Below, in pieces: positions 1-11,309 of a stretch of DNA of 64,000 bases. Below the pieces are notes generated by a model. It had not been told where the DNA came from and did no database searches. It saw only the letters and a list, made by a program, of their open reading frames with translations. The DNA comes from Manihot esculenta (lineage: Eukaryota > Streptophyta > Magnoliopsida > Malpighiales > Euphorbiaceae). Both the position numbers and the translations under genes were made by a program. Where the stretch lies: the NCBI RefSeq assembly GCF_001659605.2, contig NC_035170.2:22769190-22833189 (forward strand), given 5' to 3'. Numbering within the stretch: the stretch's first letter is position 1; each line of letters begins with the position of its first letter.

Positions 1-3000
1 ACAATTGGTGAGTTCTTTGTTCCACATTCTCCCTGCTTGTTTTAGACCGTAGATACTTTTGATAAGTTTGCATACTTGTCCTGGTTTAGCTATGTCATAG
101 CCTTCTAGGGGTAACATATATAGGTCTTCATCTATATGTCCATGTAAGTATGCATTGTTGATGTCCAACTGATGCACTGGCCATGTCTTGGTAGTAGCTA
201 TAGCTAGGAACATTCTCACAGTAACTAGTTTAGCTACTGGAGAAAAGTTATCAATATAGTCAATTCCAGGCTGCTGGTTAAAACCTTTGGCCACTAATCG
301 GGCTTTAAACCTGTCAATAGATCCATCTGGCCTATGCTTGATTTTGTAAACCCATTTAGAAGTAATGGTTCTTTTTCCTTTTGGTAGAGTAGTCAGATAC
401 CAAGTATTGTTTAACTCTAGTGCACTTAGCTCATCCTGCATAGCTTGCACCCATCTGTTATCCTCTTTTGCTTGAAGATATGACTTGGGTTCGTGAAGCA
501 TAGATATATTTGCCATAAAACTTAAGTAATGGGGTGTAAAAGTAGGTTCAGAAATGAAGCAGGGTAAGTTATTAGGAGTTTTACCTGAGATATTGGGGGA
601 TGCACTAGGATTATCATGATGTATAGATGCTGCAACAAAATCATTTAGCCATCTAGGTTTAGTTGATAATCTGGTGCTTCTCCTCATTAGGATTGTGTAT
701 GTCCTTTCTTCAGTGTCTTCTGTTGAGATGTCTAGTGATTCAGATATGATGGGGGCTTCATCTACATATGTTGATTCTGTTGTTCCTGGGGTTTTGGGGG
801 AATGATTGTGATGAGTGTCTATGCAGGGGCTTTGGGTATGTATTTGGGGTGAGACTGATAGGTCAGGTTCTGGTATTGGGTTAGGTAAAACTGTTTTAGG
901 AGGGTCATGAGTATCCTGTTGGGTTTTGGAGGGAAAAATGGTTTCATGAAATATGACATTCCGAGAGATTAAGATTCTATTAAGGTCCAGAGCATAGACC
1001 TTGTAGGCTTTCATTCCAGGAACATATCCAAGGAAGATACTCTTAAATGCTCTTTCTTTAAACTTTGTTTTGTGAGGCAAGGTATTGGTTGCAAAACATA
1101 GACAACCGAAGGTTTTAAGTGAATGAAGGTTAGGGTCTTCTTTATGTAGGCGAGTATAAGGTGTTTCCCAGTTGATCACTGAGCTAGGGAGTCTGTTAAT
1201 GATGTGGGTGGCGGTAAGTATGGATTCACCCCAGAATTTTTTTGGTAAATTTGACTGAAACATCAAAGCCCTTGCAACTTGTAACAAGTGTTTGTGTTTT
1301 CTTTCTACTACTCCATTTTGTTGTGGAGTGTATGGGCATGATTTCTGATGGATGATGCCCTTTTCTTTCAACCATTTGCTGCAGTCTTGATTCATGAATT
1401 ATGTCCCATTGTCTGTTCTTAATTGCTTCACTGTTTTGTGAAACTGATTGTGAATCATGGCAATGAATTCCTTCAATACAGAAAATACAGATTGTTTATG
1501 TCGCAGTAAATATGTCCAGGTGGCTCTAGTATAGTCATCAACTATAGTCAGCACATATCTTGTATTTGAGATTGAAAGTACTGAATATGGACCCCAAAGA
1601 TCCACATGGATTACTGTAAAAGAAGCTGCAGTGGTAATCTTGCTTTTATTAAAACTCAACCTTTGTTGTTTTGCAATGGGGCAAATGGTGCACTCATAGG
1701 AATCACAATCACTAGCCTTTATTACATTTAGATGTAACAACTTATTTCTTGACACATGACCCAATCTTCTATGCCATACTTCATATTTGTTTTGATGATG
1801 CTGAGATGCTAATGCTGTATTGACTGTCTTCAACTTGTTTCCTTGATGGCTAAATGATTCTTTATTTAATTTGTATAATCCTTGGTGCATCCTCCCAATA
1901 GCCAGCGGGTATTTAGTCACTAGGTCCTGCAAAATACATTGGTTATGAAAAAATTGTATGGTGAACTTGTCTGATTGTGTCATTTGACTTACAGACAGCA
2001 AATTATGCTTAAAAGTGGGTATATAGAGTACATTCGATAGTTGTATGTTATGGTTGAGAAAAACTGTTCCAATTTTGGTGATGGCCTTCATACTGCCATC
2101 GGGTAAGGTAACAAAACTTGGCCTAGTTAGAGTTCTGTGGTTTGAAAAAAAGGATAAGTCATTACACATATGAGCTGTGGCACCTGTATCTATGATCCAT
2201 TCCCCCATAGTTTTAGTCTTATAGGCATTAGAGTAACAGTAGGGTGATGACATACCTGCAAAGCCAGTGTAATTTGCACAATTAGCCTCATTACTGTTTG
2301 TGGTACCTTGGCCATGATTCTTTATATACTTCATCATTTCCTGTATCAATGTTTCCACGTTCCAGTTTGTTTTGTTTTGGGTATAGCTGTCATCACAATT
2401 CAGGGGTGTCTCACACACATGAGCTGCAATGCTGTTTTTCCCCTTGACCTTTTTCTGTTTGAGTTCATTGAACCATTCTGGATATCCGTTGAGCTTGAAA
2501 CAAGTTTCCTTTATATGCCCCGTGGCCTTGCAGAAGGTACAGATTCTGTCATCCTTCTTCTTGTATTGATTTTTCCATGCCCTATCTCTGTTATTTTTTG
2601 GAACTTTCGCTATCATAGCATTATTTTCAGATTCTTCACCTTGGGCTTCTCTCTGTTTTTCAATTCTTAGTATCATAAAATAGGCCTTGTTAACACTGGG
2701 TAGGGGTTCCATAATGAGAATTTGATTTCTCACATGATCATATGTTTCATTTAGGCCCATCAAGAATTGCATCAGTTTGTGTTTGCCTTCCATATCAGCA
2801 AATATCTTTGCTGCACCACAATCACACACAGGAATTGGTTCTAAACATGCATATTCATCCCATAATTTCTTCAATTTTATGTAATACATCATGAGATTGT
2901 TGTTTGCTTGACTAACATTACTGATCTCCTTCATTAACTGGTACATTAGGGGGCCGTTACTATCCCCGAATCTTTCTTTTAATTCTTCCCATAGTTCATA

Positions 3001-3324
3001 GGCATTAGTAGCATAAAGAAAAGCCTCAGCTAAATCTTTTGTGAGAGCATTTAAAATCCAGGACATTACCATATTGTCTGCTTTCTATCATTCTTCATAA
3101 TTTTTATCATCCTGTTCTGGTATTCTGCATTTTCCATTGATGAATCCTAGCTTGTCTTTTGCCTTTAACGCGATGATCATTGATCTGCTCCAGGTTAGGT
3201 AATTGTTTCCGTTCAGAGGTGAGCTGACAAGGATCATGCTGGGGGAATCAGAGTTCTGCAATTTGATCATCTTATCTTCTTTATCAGCAATTCTTGATAT
3301 AGTTTCTTCAGCAATTTCTGCCAT
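1..3324 (-). pseudogene. Copia gag-pol polyprotein with three nonsense codons
   Basis: The frame opens at an ATG at 3324 and stays in one phase to the window edge. It is broken only by TGA-TAG (3085-3090), just after the first 78 residues, and by TAA (1399-1401). Gag is followed by a CCHC knuckle (CTFCKATGHIKETC, near 2530), the protease motif WIIDTGATAHMC (near 2190), and a GAG-pre-integrase block beginning WHRRLGH (near 1765). The integrase core has DLWGP, VDDYTRATW and RTDNG. The second integrase part (YTPQQNGVVERKHK) and the reverse transcriptase start (SKWVYKIKHRPDGS, VAKGFNQQPGIDY, LDINNAYLHG) lie below 1398. The TGA probably replaced a Trp codon, and the TAA stands where NG-T-E-F would be expected. 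Few lesions suggest a fairly young but inactive copy. Confidence 0.9.
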
Positions 3325-3422
3325 TATGCTTGTTAGGTAACAAAGATAAAAATGTATATAAAAGGAAGGGTGAGTTTCTCCAGATCTAGATCTGGTTTTG
3401 GCAGAGTGGTTTACACAGGATA

Positions 3423-3435
3423 TGCTCTGATACCA
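3423..3435 (-). promoter_or_regulatory. Copia primer-binding site
   Basis: On the minus strand this reads TGGTATCAGAGCA, complementary to the 3' end of initiator tRNA-Met, the usual primer for plant copia elements. It abuts the LTR end (CA at 3437-3436) directly. Confidence 0.92.
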
Positions 3436-3734
3436 TGTGAAAATAACTGTGTTTGGTAGAGAAAAAATAGATGCCTTTCATTGAATGATAATTGGGTTTA
3501 TATACATGCTGGATAACTAAAATGTAACAGATTCTTAACAATTTTGGGCTCTCTACAATATTCTACAATGTTCTGGAAGCCTCTAGGATATGCTGCAGTT
3601 ATAAATAAAACGGCACCGTTTCATTTTCCCATTTACGGCATCGTTTTCTTCTTTTGTTGATGTCTCTCTCAATCTCCTTCTACGGCATCGTTTGGGTCAA
3701 GTATATTATATCTCTTCAGATACCAATTGTGACA
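3436..3734 (-). repeat. Copia 5' LTR (299 bp)
   Basis: On the minus strand it begins TGTCACAATTGG and ends TTATTTTCACA, immediately before the primer-binding site. This gives the canonical TG...CA ends. The outer boundary is inferred from the TG and from homology of the flanking DNA to the short LTR element described at 56743-59396. Confidence 0.8.
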
Positions 3735-3948
3735 ACTTGGCCCAAACTGATCCAAATAACTTTTGAACTGATTTTCTTTTTGACCCGAAATTGTTAACCT
3801 AAATTATTAGTAGTTTCTAAGCAGGTCAATTTATACCCCTTAAATTTTTCTTCACCCACTGATGTGGGATGTTTTAGTTTTCACTACTTTGATAGCTTGA
3901 TATTGATGAGATCTGGTACTACACTGTTATCATGAGAAGCTGCACAGG
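3735..3948 (-). repeat. Internal fragment of the short ORF-less LTR element
   Basis: The part near 3860-3943 (minus) matches 58775-58855 (plus): both carry a run resembling CTTCTCATGATxACA followed by TACCAGATCTCATCAA. The fragment lies between the copia LTR and the solo LTR and continues at 5532. The copia and Athila-type insertions therefore cut the same older element. Confidence 0.65.
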
Positions 3949-5526
3949 TGATCAAGCATAATTTAGCCACATTTTTATTATATTTATTATTGCTTATTTA
4001 CACATTTTCTAGCTTAATTTATGATTTTTATCTCGTTTTTGAAGAAAAGGAAGAAAATGGAAAATTGGAGAAAAAGTGCAGAAAAAGCTGGAAAATGATT
4101 GGGGCAACGATCTTGGCAAATCACTGCCCAAATCAAACTGGAGCAGAAAACTGGGATTAACTCACAGACAGTGATTGGGGCAACGATCTGGGCAAATCAC
4201 TGCCCAGATCAAACTGAAGCAGAAACCTGGAGGCAACAGGCAGGAGTGATATGGGCAAGTGATCTGCCCAAATCACTCGCAGAGACTGGCCAAATCACTC
4301 GCAGAGACAGAAAGCTAAAAACTGGACTGACTCACAGAAAGCGATTGGGGCAGATCAAGCAAGTGATCTGCCCAAATCACCCGCCCCAATCACATTGACA
4401 GCAGAAATTGACAGCAGAGCGGAAAATTGTGCAGAAAACATAAATTCAAATTTTGAGAAGTCCAAATCCACTTCAAACACTGCCATCACAGTTCCAAGAG
4501 CCACGAAAGAGTTTCTTACCTAAGGAATTCCAATTGCAATTAAATTCAACATCAAGAGAGGAATTAAAGATTACAAAGACCAAATCAAAATAGGGACTCC
4601 AAACCCTAATTGAACTTAGACTCTTCACCTATAAAAGGAGGCAACTCAAACCAGCATCACATCCTATATCATCTTCAGCAATTCTGCAGAAAAATACAGC
4701 AGTTTCTTTTTCTTTTCTTTCTTCTTCCTTTTGTGATTTTGTCCACCATGAGTGGCTAAATCCATTCTTTTCTAGTTGAAGTTGGTGAATTTCAGATTTG
4801 TGATGAATTGGGAGATTTAAATCTCCATTATTAAACTCTTATTTACCTTCAATATTTATGCAACTTGATCTTTTTATAATTATTACTTTGCTTTTAGAAT
4901 CAATTAAGGCCTGTTGTTTTTAAATTGCTTGAGTAATATATTGTTTGAATAATTTAGGTCCGTAATTGCTTAGATTATTTAAACACAAATATATTCGGTT
5001 GCATAATCTAAACTTGACCACGCGGTTGGCAAGGTTAGAGTTGGGTTCCTCTAAGTCCTAATGCAGTTAACAGTTGTTCGATGCTAAAAGCCCCAAGGAC
5101 GTTCCTTGGCAACTTGTTAACTAGAGTTTGAGTAGCGAACGTTTCCTAATCAAACTAAAACTAAGGAGGAATTTGGATTGTGAGAAGCGTCTTCCACGTC
5201 CTAAACTAACTTATGAAATAGATAAGAGTATTAAAAAGATCAATGATCAATTCTAAACAAGCTGAAATAGATTCATGCTTCAACTAGAATCCTTCTCCCA
5301 TTGAAATTCTCATCTTTTTAAATTATTGCTTTCTCTTGCTATTTAATATTAACACATCAAATCAAACCCCCCTCTTTTAATTACTTGTTATTTACTTGTC
5401 CAAGTCATTAATAGGAAAATTCGTAGTGTTAAATCCCTGTGGTTCGACCCTATTACCACTATCTGTAAATTTATTTTGTTGGTTGATAATAGGTTTATTT
5501 TTTACGGCTTCGACAACCGCTTATCA
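3949..5526 (+). mobile_element. Solo LTR of an Athila-type Ty3/gypsy element
   Basis: It starts TGATCAAGCATAATTTAG and ends CCGCTTATCA, exactly like the LTRs at 14919-16441 and 35222-36743, to which it is clearly homologous along its length (1578 bp). It is flanked by a perfect 5-bp duplication ACAGG (3944-3948 and 5527-5531). No internal element DNA is present, which fits deletion by recombination between two LTRs. A TATA box (TATAAAAG) lies at 4630-4637. Copies of a palindrome-like motif (gatctgcccaaatcac and variants) lie at about 4100-4400. It is more divergent than the other two LTRs, so probably an older insertion or a sister subfamily. Confidence 0.93.
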
Positions 5527-5559
5527 ACAGGTATCAGTTATTGATAAGGGTATGCAGAT

Positions 5560-6078
5560 CGCTTAAAGGGGTAATTGGTTGCCTGAAAGGGTGCTCTTAT
5601 GTCGCGTAAGTGGGCAATTGATTATTTGAAAGGGCACTCTTACGTCGCCTAAGTAGACAATTGATTGCCTAAAAGGGCGCTCTTACGTCACCTAGGAGCA
5701 CTCTTACATCAACTGAGTGGGCAATTAATTGCTTGAAAGGGTGCTCTTACATCGCCTAAAGGTGCTCTTATGTCGCCTAAGTGGGCAATTGGTTGCCTGA
5801 AAGGACGCTTTTACGTCACCTAGGGGCACTTTTATGTAGCCTAAGTGGGCAATTGGTTGCCTGAAAGGGTACTCTTACGTTGCCTAAGTGGGCAATTGAT
5901 TGCCTGAAAGGGCGCTCTTATGTCGCCTAAGTAGGCAATTGGTTTATGAAAGGGTATCGTCTAGGGATGCTCTTATGTTGCCTAAGTGGGTAATTGGTTA
6001 CCTGAAATGGCGCTCTTACATTGTCTAAGTGGGCAATTGATTGCCTAAAAGGGTGCTCTTACGTTGCATAGGGGAGCA
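5560..6078 (-). repeat. Minisatellite array, period about 43 bp
   Basis: Degenerate head-to-tail units contain GGGCAATTGATTGCCTGAAA followed by a block like GGGCGCTCTTACGTCGCCTA. Unit length varies because the second half is sometimes duplicated on its own. The same array occurs in the opposite orientation at about 58088-58765, inside a short LTR element. Here it lies between a primer-binding-site remnant (6099-6113) and the solo LTR insertion, so it is internal DNA of a second copy of that element. Confidence 0.88.
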
Positions 6079-6098
6079 ATAACTTTTTGTATCGTTTC

Positions 6099-6113
6099 CC
6101 TTAGACTGCGCTA
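6099..6113 (-). promoter_or_regulatory. Degenerate primer-binding site of the short LTR element
   Basis: The minus strand reads TAGCGCAGTCTAAGG followed by GAAACGATAC. This resembles the TGGCGCCGTCTGTGG-type primer-binding site used by several plant Ty3/gypsy lineages. It sits directly inside the LTR at about 6116-6527. Confidence 0.55.
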
Positions 6114-6115
6114 AT

Positions 6116-6527
6116 AATGCTATTCACATCATAATTCTTCAGGTATGGACCTGCAAGATAAAATAAAATACTTGGTGGGTTGCTTTGGCAACCTTTCTGA
6201 TGCTTAAATCAGTATATGTTATGAATAAATTATAAAATTTATTGATGGAGAAAATAGTTTGCCTAATTATAGAGGTTGTAAACTCCTTATATAATGTGTT
6301 AGATAAAGTTTAGATATGATATAGAATCTTAAATAAGATAGGTTATGGAGTCCTAAATGAGATATTATATAGAATCCTATAAATAAGGATAATATTCTGA
6401 TATGGATAATATCATATTATGATTAGAATTCTACAATTTTATTAGGAGTTATAGTGTATCTGAATAGTTGATGTGATTTGGACTATTGAGACCCGAATTT
6501 AAAATATTTTAATATTGATCTACATCA
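6116..6527 (-). repeat. LTR of the short ORF-less element, first copy
   Basis: Read on the minus strand it begins TGATGTAGATCAATATT, preceded by a purine tract (6528-6542), and runs to the degenerate primer-binding site. It aligns by eye over most of its length with 58988-59396 (plus). DNA to its right (6543-6600) resembles the 3' end of the element interior. The LTR therefore joins the tail of one copy to the head of another, a recombinant or tandem arrangement. Confidence 0.7.
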
Positions 6528-6599
6528 GTAGTTCCCTTATAGTGATCGAATCTTTAGATTCGACACTAGATTATTCTTTTTAACAAACTTGTTGCCTTA

Positions 6600-7320
6600 C
6601 AAAAATTTTGATGAAAAATCACTTTGATAATCTACATCATGTGCTGATTAATATTAAGCTGATAAATCACCTCATTATACCATAAATTATATTCATTTTG
6701 CAGTCAGAATCTTACCTATCCAGTTCAGTCCTATAGGATCTTTTTTTATCCTACTCACCTACATATTTTTGCTAAAAAAAATGTCATTCATACTAAATTC
6801 CACTGTTCTTCACAGATTTAATTCGATACTAAATTCCACTGTTCTCCACTAAAAAATTGCACATAACTACTAAATTTTAAAATTTAAATAACATCTTTTT
6901 ATTGAAAAATTATTATCTTAATACTATTAAAACAATCGTTTCGCAGAATTTGAAACTGTTACAAAATTTTTTTTTTTTACTATATGTAATATATATTTTA
7001 ATAAAAAAGTTTACTTTATATTCAGTGAAATAATAATTTTAACCACATTTTTTTCTGTTATGAAAAGATAACTAAACTGCTGCATTATACTTTCTAGACG
7101 CAAAAAAATATTAATTTATAACTACAATTAAAATATATAAAAAAATAAATTTGAATCGTAATCCTAAGCCTATTTTTTTAGTAGTGCAATAATGTCTTAA
7201 TGTAATAAAGACAAGGAAAATATGAATATAGTAAGAGAAGGCAATATATATTATTTTATTATTAAATATTTTTAAGCTATATTTGACAGACGTGATACTA
7301 ACACTTAAATTACATTAAAA
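6600..7320. other. AT-rich spacer downstream of the PR-1 gene
   Basis: No gene is seen here. The first part still resembles element interior near 58900-58950. The rest is low-complexity AT-rich DNA with poly-T runs. A TTTATT at 7255-7260 (AATAAA on the minus strand, about 70 nt past the PR-1 stop) may be the PR-1 polyadenylation signal. Confidence 0.5.
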
Positions 7321-7327
7321 CAAAAAC

Positions 7328-7828
7328 CTAATTCTTGGGTTTTGCATAAGGTCGATCAAATAAATTGCCTGGAGGGTAATAGTTGCAAGAGACAAACCAA
7401 ATCCCATTGTTGCATCGAGACCTCTCACATCCAACGCCAATGGTTCGATTCCAAACAGCTTGAATGTAATGCCAGCAATTTCTACCTACGCATTCATTCT
7501 TATCATAGTCATAGTAAACTTTCTCATTAGCCCACAGTTTCACAGCTTCAACGCCTGCGATGGGGTAGCTGGCTTCGGCGATATTCTCACCATACCCACT
7601 AGGTGGCGACGCATCCACCAAATTGCAGTCTTTGATCCTCTGAATTGAAAGGTTTTTGGAGAAATCTGCCAATGTTGCGTTCCATATCAAAGGCGAAACT
7701 CCAACCTCTGCTCGAGCTGCATTATGGGTTTGAAGGTAATCTTTGGGAGAATTTTGAGCTTTGGAGATGTGAGCTATGGCTAAAGTAACTATCAAGTATA
7801 TAGCTAATGGTGAGAAAAGGGTCTTCAT
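7328..7828 (-). CDS. PR1: Pathogenesis-related protein 1 (CAP domain), secreted
   Basis: This intronless gene encodes 166 residues, the usual length for plant PR-1. Residues 1-24 form a signal peptide with a hydrophobic core; cleavage after Ala24 would leave a mature N terminus QNSPKDYL, typical of PR-1. The CAP domain has HNAARAEVG, GYGENI and CWHYIQAVW. The cavity residues His35, Glu81, Glu102 and His120 are present, as are the six disulphide cysteines (68, 113, 118, 134, 139, 148). PR-1 proteins are apoplastic, bind sterols and are induced by pathogens. The C terminus (CNYYPPGNLFDRPY) resembles the CAPE-peptide site but has one residue fewer between Asn and Pro-Tyr, plus a five-residue tail. 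The HYIQAVW block is preceded by Cys-Trp where Gly is usual, so this is a divergent, non-canonical member. It stands alone, with no PR-1 tandem neighbour in the window. Confidence 0.93.
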   Translation of the reverse strand: MKTLFSPLAIYLIVTLAIAHISKAQNSPKDYLQTHNAARAEVGVSPLIWNATLADFSKNLSIQRIKDCNLVDASPPSGYGENIAEASYPIAGVEAVKLWANEKVYYDYDKNECVGRNCWHYIQAVWNRTIGVGCERSRCNNGIWFVSCNYYPPGNLFDRPYAKPKN

Positions 7829-7875
7829 TTGTTGCTGGATATGGATTTTGTATTATACTGAAATCAAACATTTGG

Positions 7876-7889
7876 CTTATATATATAAG
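7876..7889 (-). promoter_or_regulatory. TATA box of the PR-1 gene
   Basis: The minus strand reads CTTATATATATAAG about 50 bp upstream of the PR-1 ATG, a good position for a TATA element with a short 5' leader. No clear salicylate-response element was identified upstream. Confidence 0.6.
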
Positions 7890-7899
7890 GCTACGATTA

Positions 7900-9400
7900 A
7901 ACTCAATACTTCACAGGTCTAGAGACTTAGGCCTACCCATTTCGAATGATTTAATTTGATTTATGAATCAAATTCGAATTAATATAATTTTTATCGATTT
8001 AGAAATAATTAATTTCAGTCTGATTTTAAAATGATTATATTATATAAACTCTGATCTAGAGTAGGCAGAGTTACTATTTTTGTCTTTAAAGTTTCTCCAT
8101 GATTAGCCATATATTTCATTATTTGAAGAGGAAAATGAAAAAGTAAAATGAAAAATTACGTTTTAAAGAAATAAATAATAACAAAATCAATGAGATATTC
8201 ATAACTATATATAAATGGTTACTAATCATATATTATTTTTCATTTCAAATAATTATTATTAATTTTGGAAGATTTATTTCTTTATATAGAATAGAATATA
8301 AGAAAAGAAATTAAATCCCTAAAAAGTTAATGTGATTTTTTTCTAAGAAAAAAAATTAACAACTAAATTATTATTTACCAAATACATTTTGCAAATTTGT
8401 GTACGCATGTTCTTGACAACTGATAAAATACTTTGATTAATCCTTTTTTTTTTAAATTTCCTTTTAGCTTTCCGATACATTCTGTTAAGTTGTATGATGG
8501 AGATAATTATTCATAATCCTTTTTTATTTCCCTTTTTCTTTTTCTAAATAAAGACATCTTTAAATTAATATTTTTTTCTAAACTATTATTATACCGATAG
8601 CATTTTGTTCCTAAAAACTTTATACTTTTCATCAATCACAACTAAACCCTTATTTGAAATGGAGAAAAAAAAAAAGAAAATTGTGAAGGAAAATATTATT
8701 ATTTTCCTAACTTGTTGTGTTTGGATAAATAAGAGAAATAAGGATAGAAAATAACAAATATAATACTATTCATTTTCTTTTCAATTTACTAGTGCAAAAT
8801 AAATAAAAATATATTTTAAATTTTAGAGTTATATTTAAATTGTAATTGGAATGGATAAAATGAATATTTTACAATTAAAAAAATGACTTTTTCCTTTTAT
8901 TTTCTTCTATAATATTTAAATAAAAAAATTGATGTTGTACAATTCATAATATTTTAAGTATAAACATATAAAATAGAGAACACTGTGAATACAATATGAA
9001 ATTCTAAATAAAATAAAATATGAAATTTTAAATAAAATAATATATAAATCTATCAAATAAAATAATATTCTGATATTATTATTAGAATTCTACCACTTGA
9101 TTAGACGATATAACGTATTTGAATAATTCACATAATTTGAATTATTAAAATCTATATGTAATATATTTTAAAATTGATTAGTAATGTCCATATTAAGTTT
9201 CTTTTGTTTCTTTTAATTAATAACACCTTTCTGGTAATGAAAATAAATAAATAAAATATAATTCTTATTTATATGGTCATATTAATCTTGTGTCGATGGA
9301 TTTCGGACGGTGATTAAACCTCCATTTATTTTACATAATATTTTTTAACATTTGAAATTTACATTGCTGGAACTAAAATTATGATGTGAGCGGATAGGAA
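7900..9400. other. AT-rich spacer with one short LTR fragment
   Basis: No coding sequence is seen. The DNA is AT-rich with many mononucleotide runs. The stretch at about 8985-9195 resembles the short LTR family (compare 6290-6510: ATAATATTCTGATAT, TAGAATTCTACCA and an AATTATTxAAATC block) and is listed separately. Confidence 0.5.
8985..9195 (-). repeat. Fragment of the short LTR family
   Basis: The block with AATAATATTCTGATAT, TTAGAATTCTACCA and ATAATTTGAATTATTAAAA matches the same order of blocks in the LTR at 6116-6527. Only about half of the LTR can be recognised, so this is a truncated or strongly decayed copy. Confidence 0.5.
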
Positions 9401-9479
9401 CTGTGATGTGATTGGTTAGATCTGCAAGAAGGAAAAAGTGAGATGGTCAGCATCTATAATAACCACTCTGACGCTCAAG

Positions 9480-11170
9480 TCAATAAACTGTGTGATTGGC
9501 TGAAAACACTAAAATTCTCTTATGGATATGTTTCCAATCTAGGGAGATGTTTTGATAGTCGGAAGCTTAGACTATTTGGTATGAAAAGTCACGACTGTCA
9601 TGTTTTCATGCAATGAATTCTTCCTATAGCTCTCAGAAAATTGTTACTAAATAATGTTTGGCAACCAGTAGCAGAGCTTAAAAATTTTTTTAGAGAACTT
9701 ACTTCAACTACAGTTACTAATTGGAACATGCAATGGTTAAACGAACAGATTCATGTGATCCTTTGTAAGCTTGAATGAGCATTTCCTCCAAGTCTATTTG
9801 ATTCAATGAAACATTTACCAGTACACCTTAAATATGAGGCATTAATTGCAAGACCATTACAATATCGGTAGACGTACCCATTTGAGAGGTATACTTACTA
9901 ATCATTTACGTATATTGCTTAGCATGATGATTTACTCACTAGACATTTGTAATTTCTATTTTCATGCACTAAATACCTGAAAAATTTAAAGAATAATGTC
10001 AAAAATAAAGTAAGGGTTGAAGGTTCAATATGCAATACTTACTTGGTGGAAGAAGCAGCAGCATTTTCTGCTCATTATTTTGAAGCACATGTCATGACAA
10101 GACATCGAAAGATTTCACGCAACTTGCTTGAAGTTGTCTCCGATGACGATGTACCAAGTAAATTAAGCATATTCAAATGCACAGGTAGAACTCTCGGAAA
10201 GGGAAAATCGAGATATATGACTAAAGATGAAATCTGAGCTGCTCAAACATATATTTTCTTAAATTGTCCAGAAGTGAAAACATATATTGAGTATGTATTG
10301 TTAGTTATAGTAATAGTATAATTTCTCTTAAATTGTACATCATGGTAAAATACTACTTGTTAATTTATATGTATAGCATATATGTAGAGCGAGTAAAGTC
10401 GACACAACCAAATATCACAGATACAGAGTTTGCCCAATGGTTTTACAAGTATGCCCATGATTTGCAGAACAATGTAGATAATCAGTTTATACAAGATCTG
10501 TCAAAGGGACCACTGAGAAGTGTCACCACTTTTGATGGGTATTGTGTTAATGGATGTAAATTCAACACAATCAAAGGAAGTTTGAATATGAACACAATGA
10601 ATTTTAGTGTATGTATAAAAGGAAGCAAATATAGTTTAGAAAAAAGTGACAACCATGGACAGTTGGTAGAGGTGTTGTGATTGGAGTATCTAGGGTTACC
10701 AATTAAGCGGACTGTACTGTTCAATTGTGAATAGTTTGATCCAACACCAAATACTGGAACCAAGGTACATAGACAGTATAGAATAGTTGATGTTAACAAT
10801 AAGCAAATATTCACCAAGTACGAGCCATTTATGTTAGCTTCCCAGGCAACACAGGTTATTTATGCTTCATACCCGAGCAAGCGTCGTGACAAATTATTGG
10901 TGGACTGCGATGAAAGTTAAAGGTAGACCCGTTACAGAAGTAACTGATATATCTTCCAAGATAGATGAACCTTTCTAAGAAGATGAGATTGATTACGCAG
11001 AAGTAAATCTGGATGATGTAACTGAACAACACTGCCTGAATGATCCAAGTGGAGGAATGACTGAGATTCATGATGATGTATCGACAGATGAAGATGAGTT
11101 TCTTAGTGACCATGATTCAGATGTAGATATAGATGGTGATAATGAGTTCGATTCGTATGAATCAGAATGA
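9480..11170 (+). pseudogene. CACTA TNP2-like transposase, C-terminal part
   Basis: Near 9590 the frame reads KSHDCHVFMQ, a hallmark of the region joining Transposase_21 to DUF4218. After a stop it continues ILPIALRK. At 10043-10237 the frame contains VEEAAAFSAHYFEAHVMTRH, the conserved end of DUF4218. At 10390-10680 a DUF4216-like block follows (TDTEFAQWFYKYAHDL, GPLRSVTTFDGYCVNGCKFN). The tail to 11170 is acidic (SDHDSDVDIDGDNEFDSYES). Several stops and frame changes break it and the catalytic domain is absent, so it cannot encode a working transposase. Family assignment rests on remembered motif similarity. Confidence 0.8.
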
Positions 11171-11309
11171 ATTAATTTATATTCTCAATTAGTTTAGAGT
11201 TGTATATTTCCATTCTTTCTCTGTAAGTAACTTACTACATCTGCACGTTTTTTATTTAATGTTAATGAACTTTATACTATTTTTTGGTATTGACTATTTT
11301 TTTTCACAG

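Larger units (their letters stand above)
1..3734 (-). mobile_element. Ty1/copia LTR retrotransposon, cut by the left window edge
   Basis: The minus strand shows, in order, an LTR (3436-3734), a primer-binding site matching initiator tRNA-Met (3423-3435), and one long gag-pol frame running to position 1. The domain order gag, protease, integrase, reverse transcriptase is diagnostic of copia elements. The second LTR and the RNase H region lie outside the window. The element landed in the internal region of a short ORF-less LTR element, pieces of which continue at 3735-3948 and 5532-6527. The target-site duplication cannot be checked because the other end is missing. Confidence 0.93.

Noticed and set aside
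3948..4398. Open frames at 3948-4398
   Set aside because: They are inside the solo LTR and consist of palindrome-motif translation.
5560..6078. A CRISPR-like array
   Set aside because: Units are contiguous and degenerate with no unique spacers. It is a minisatellite of a plant LTR element.
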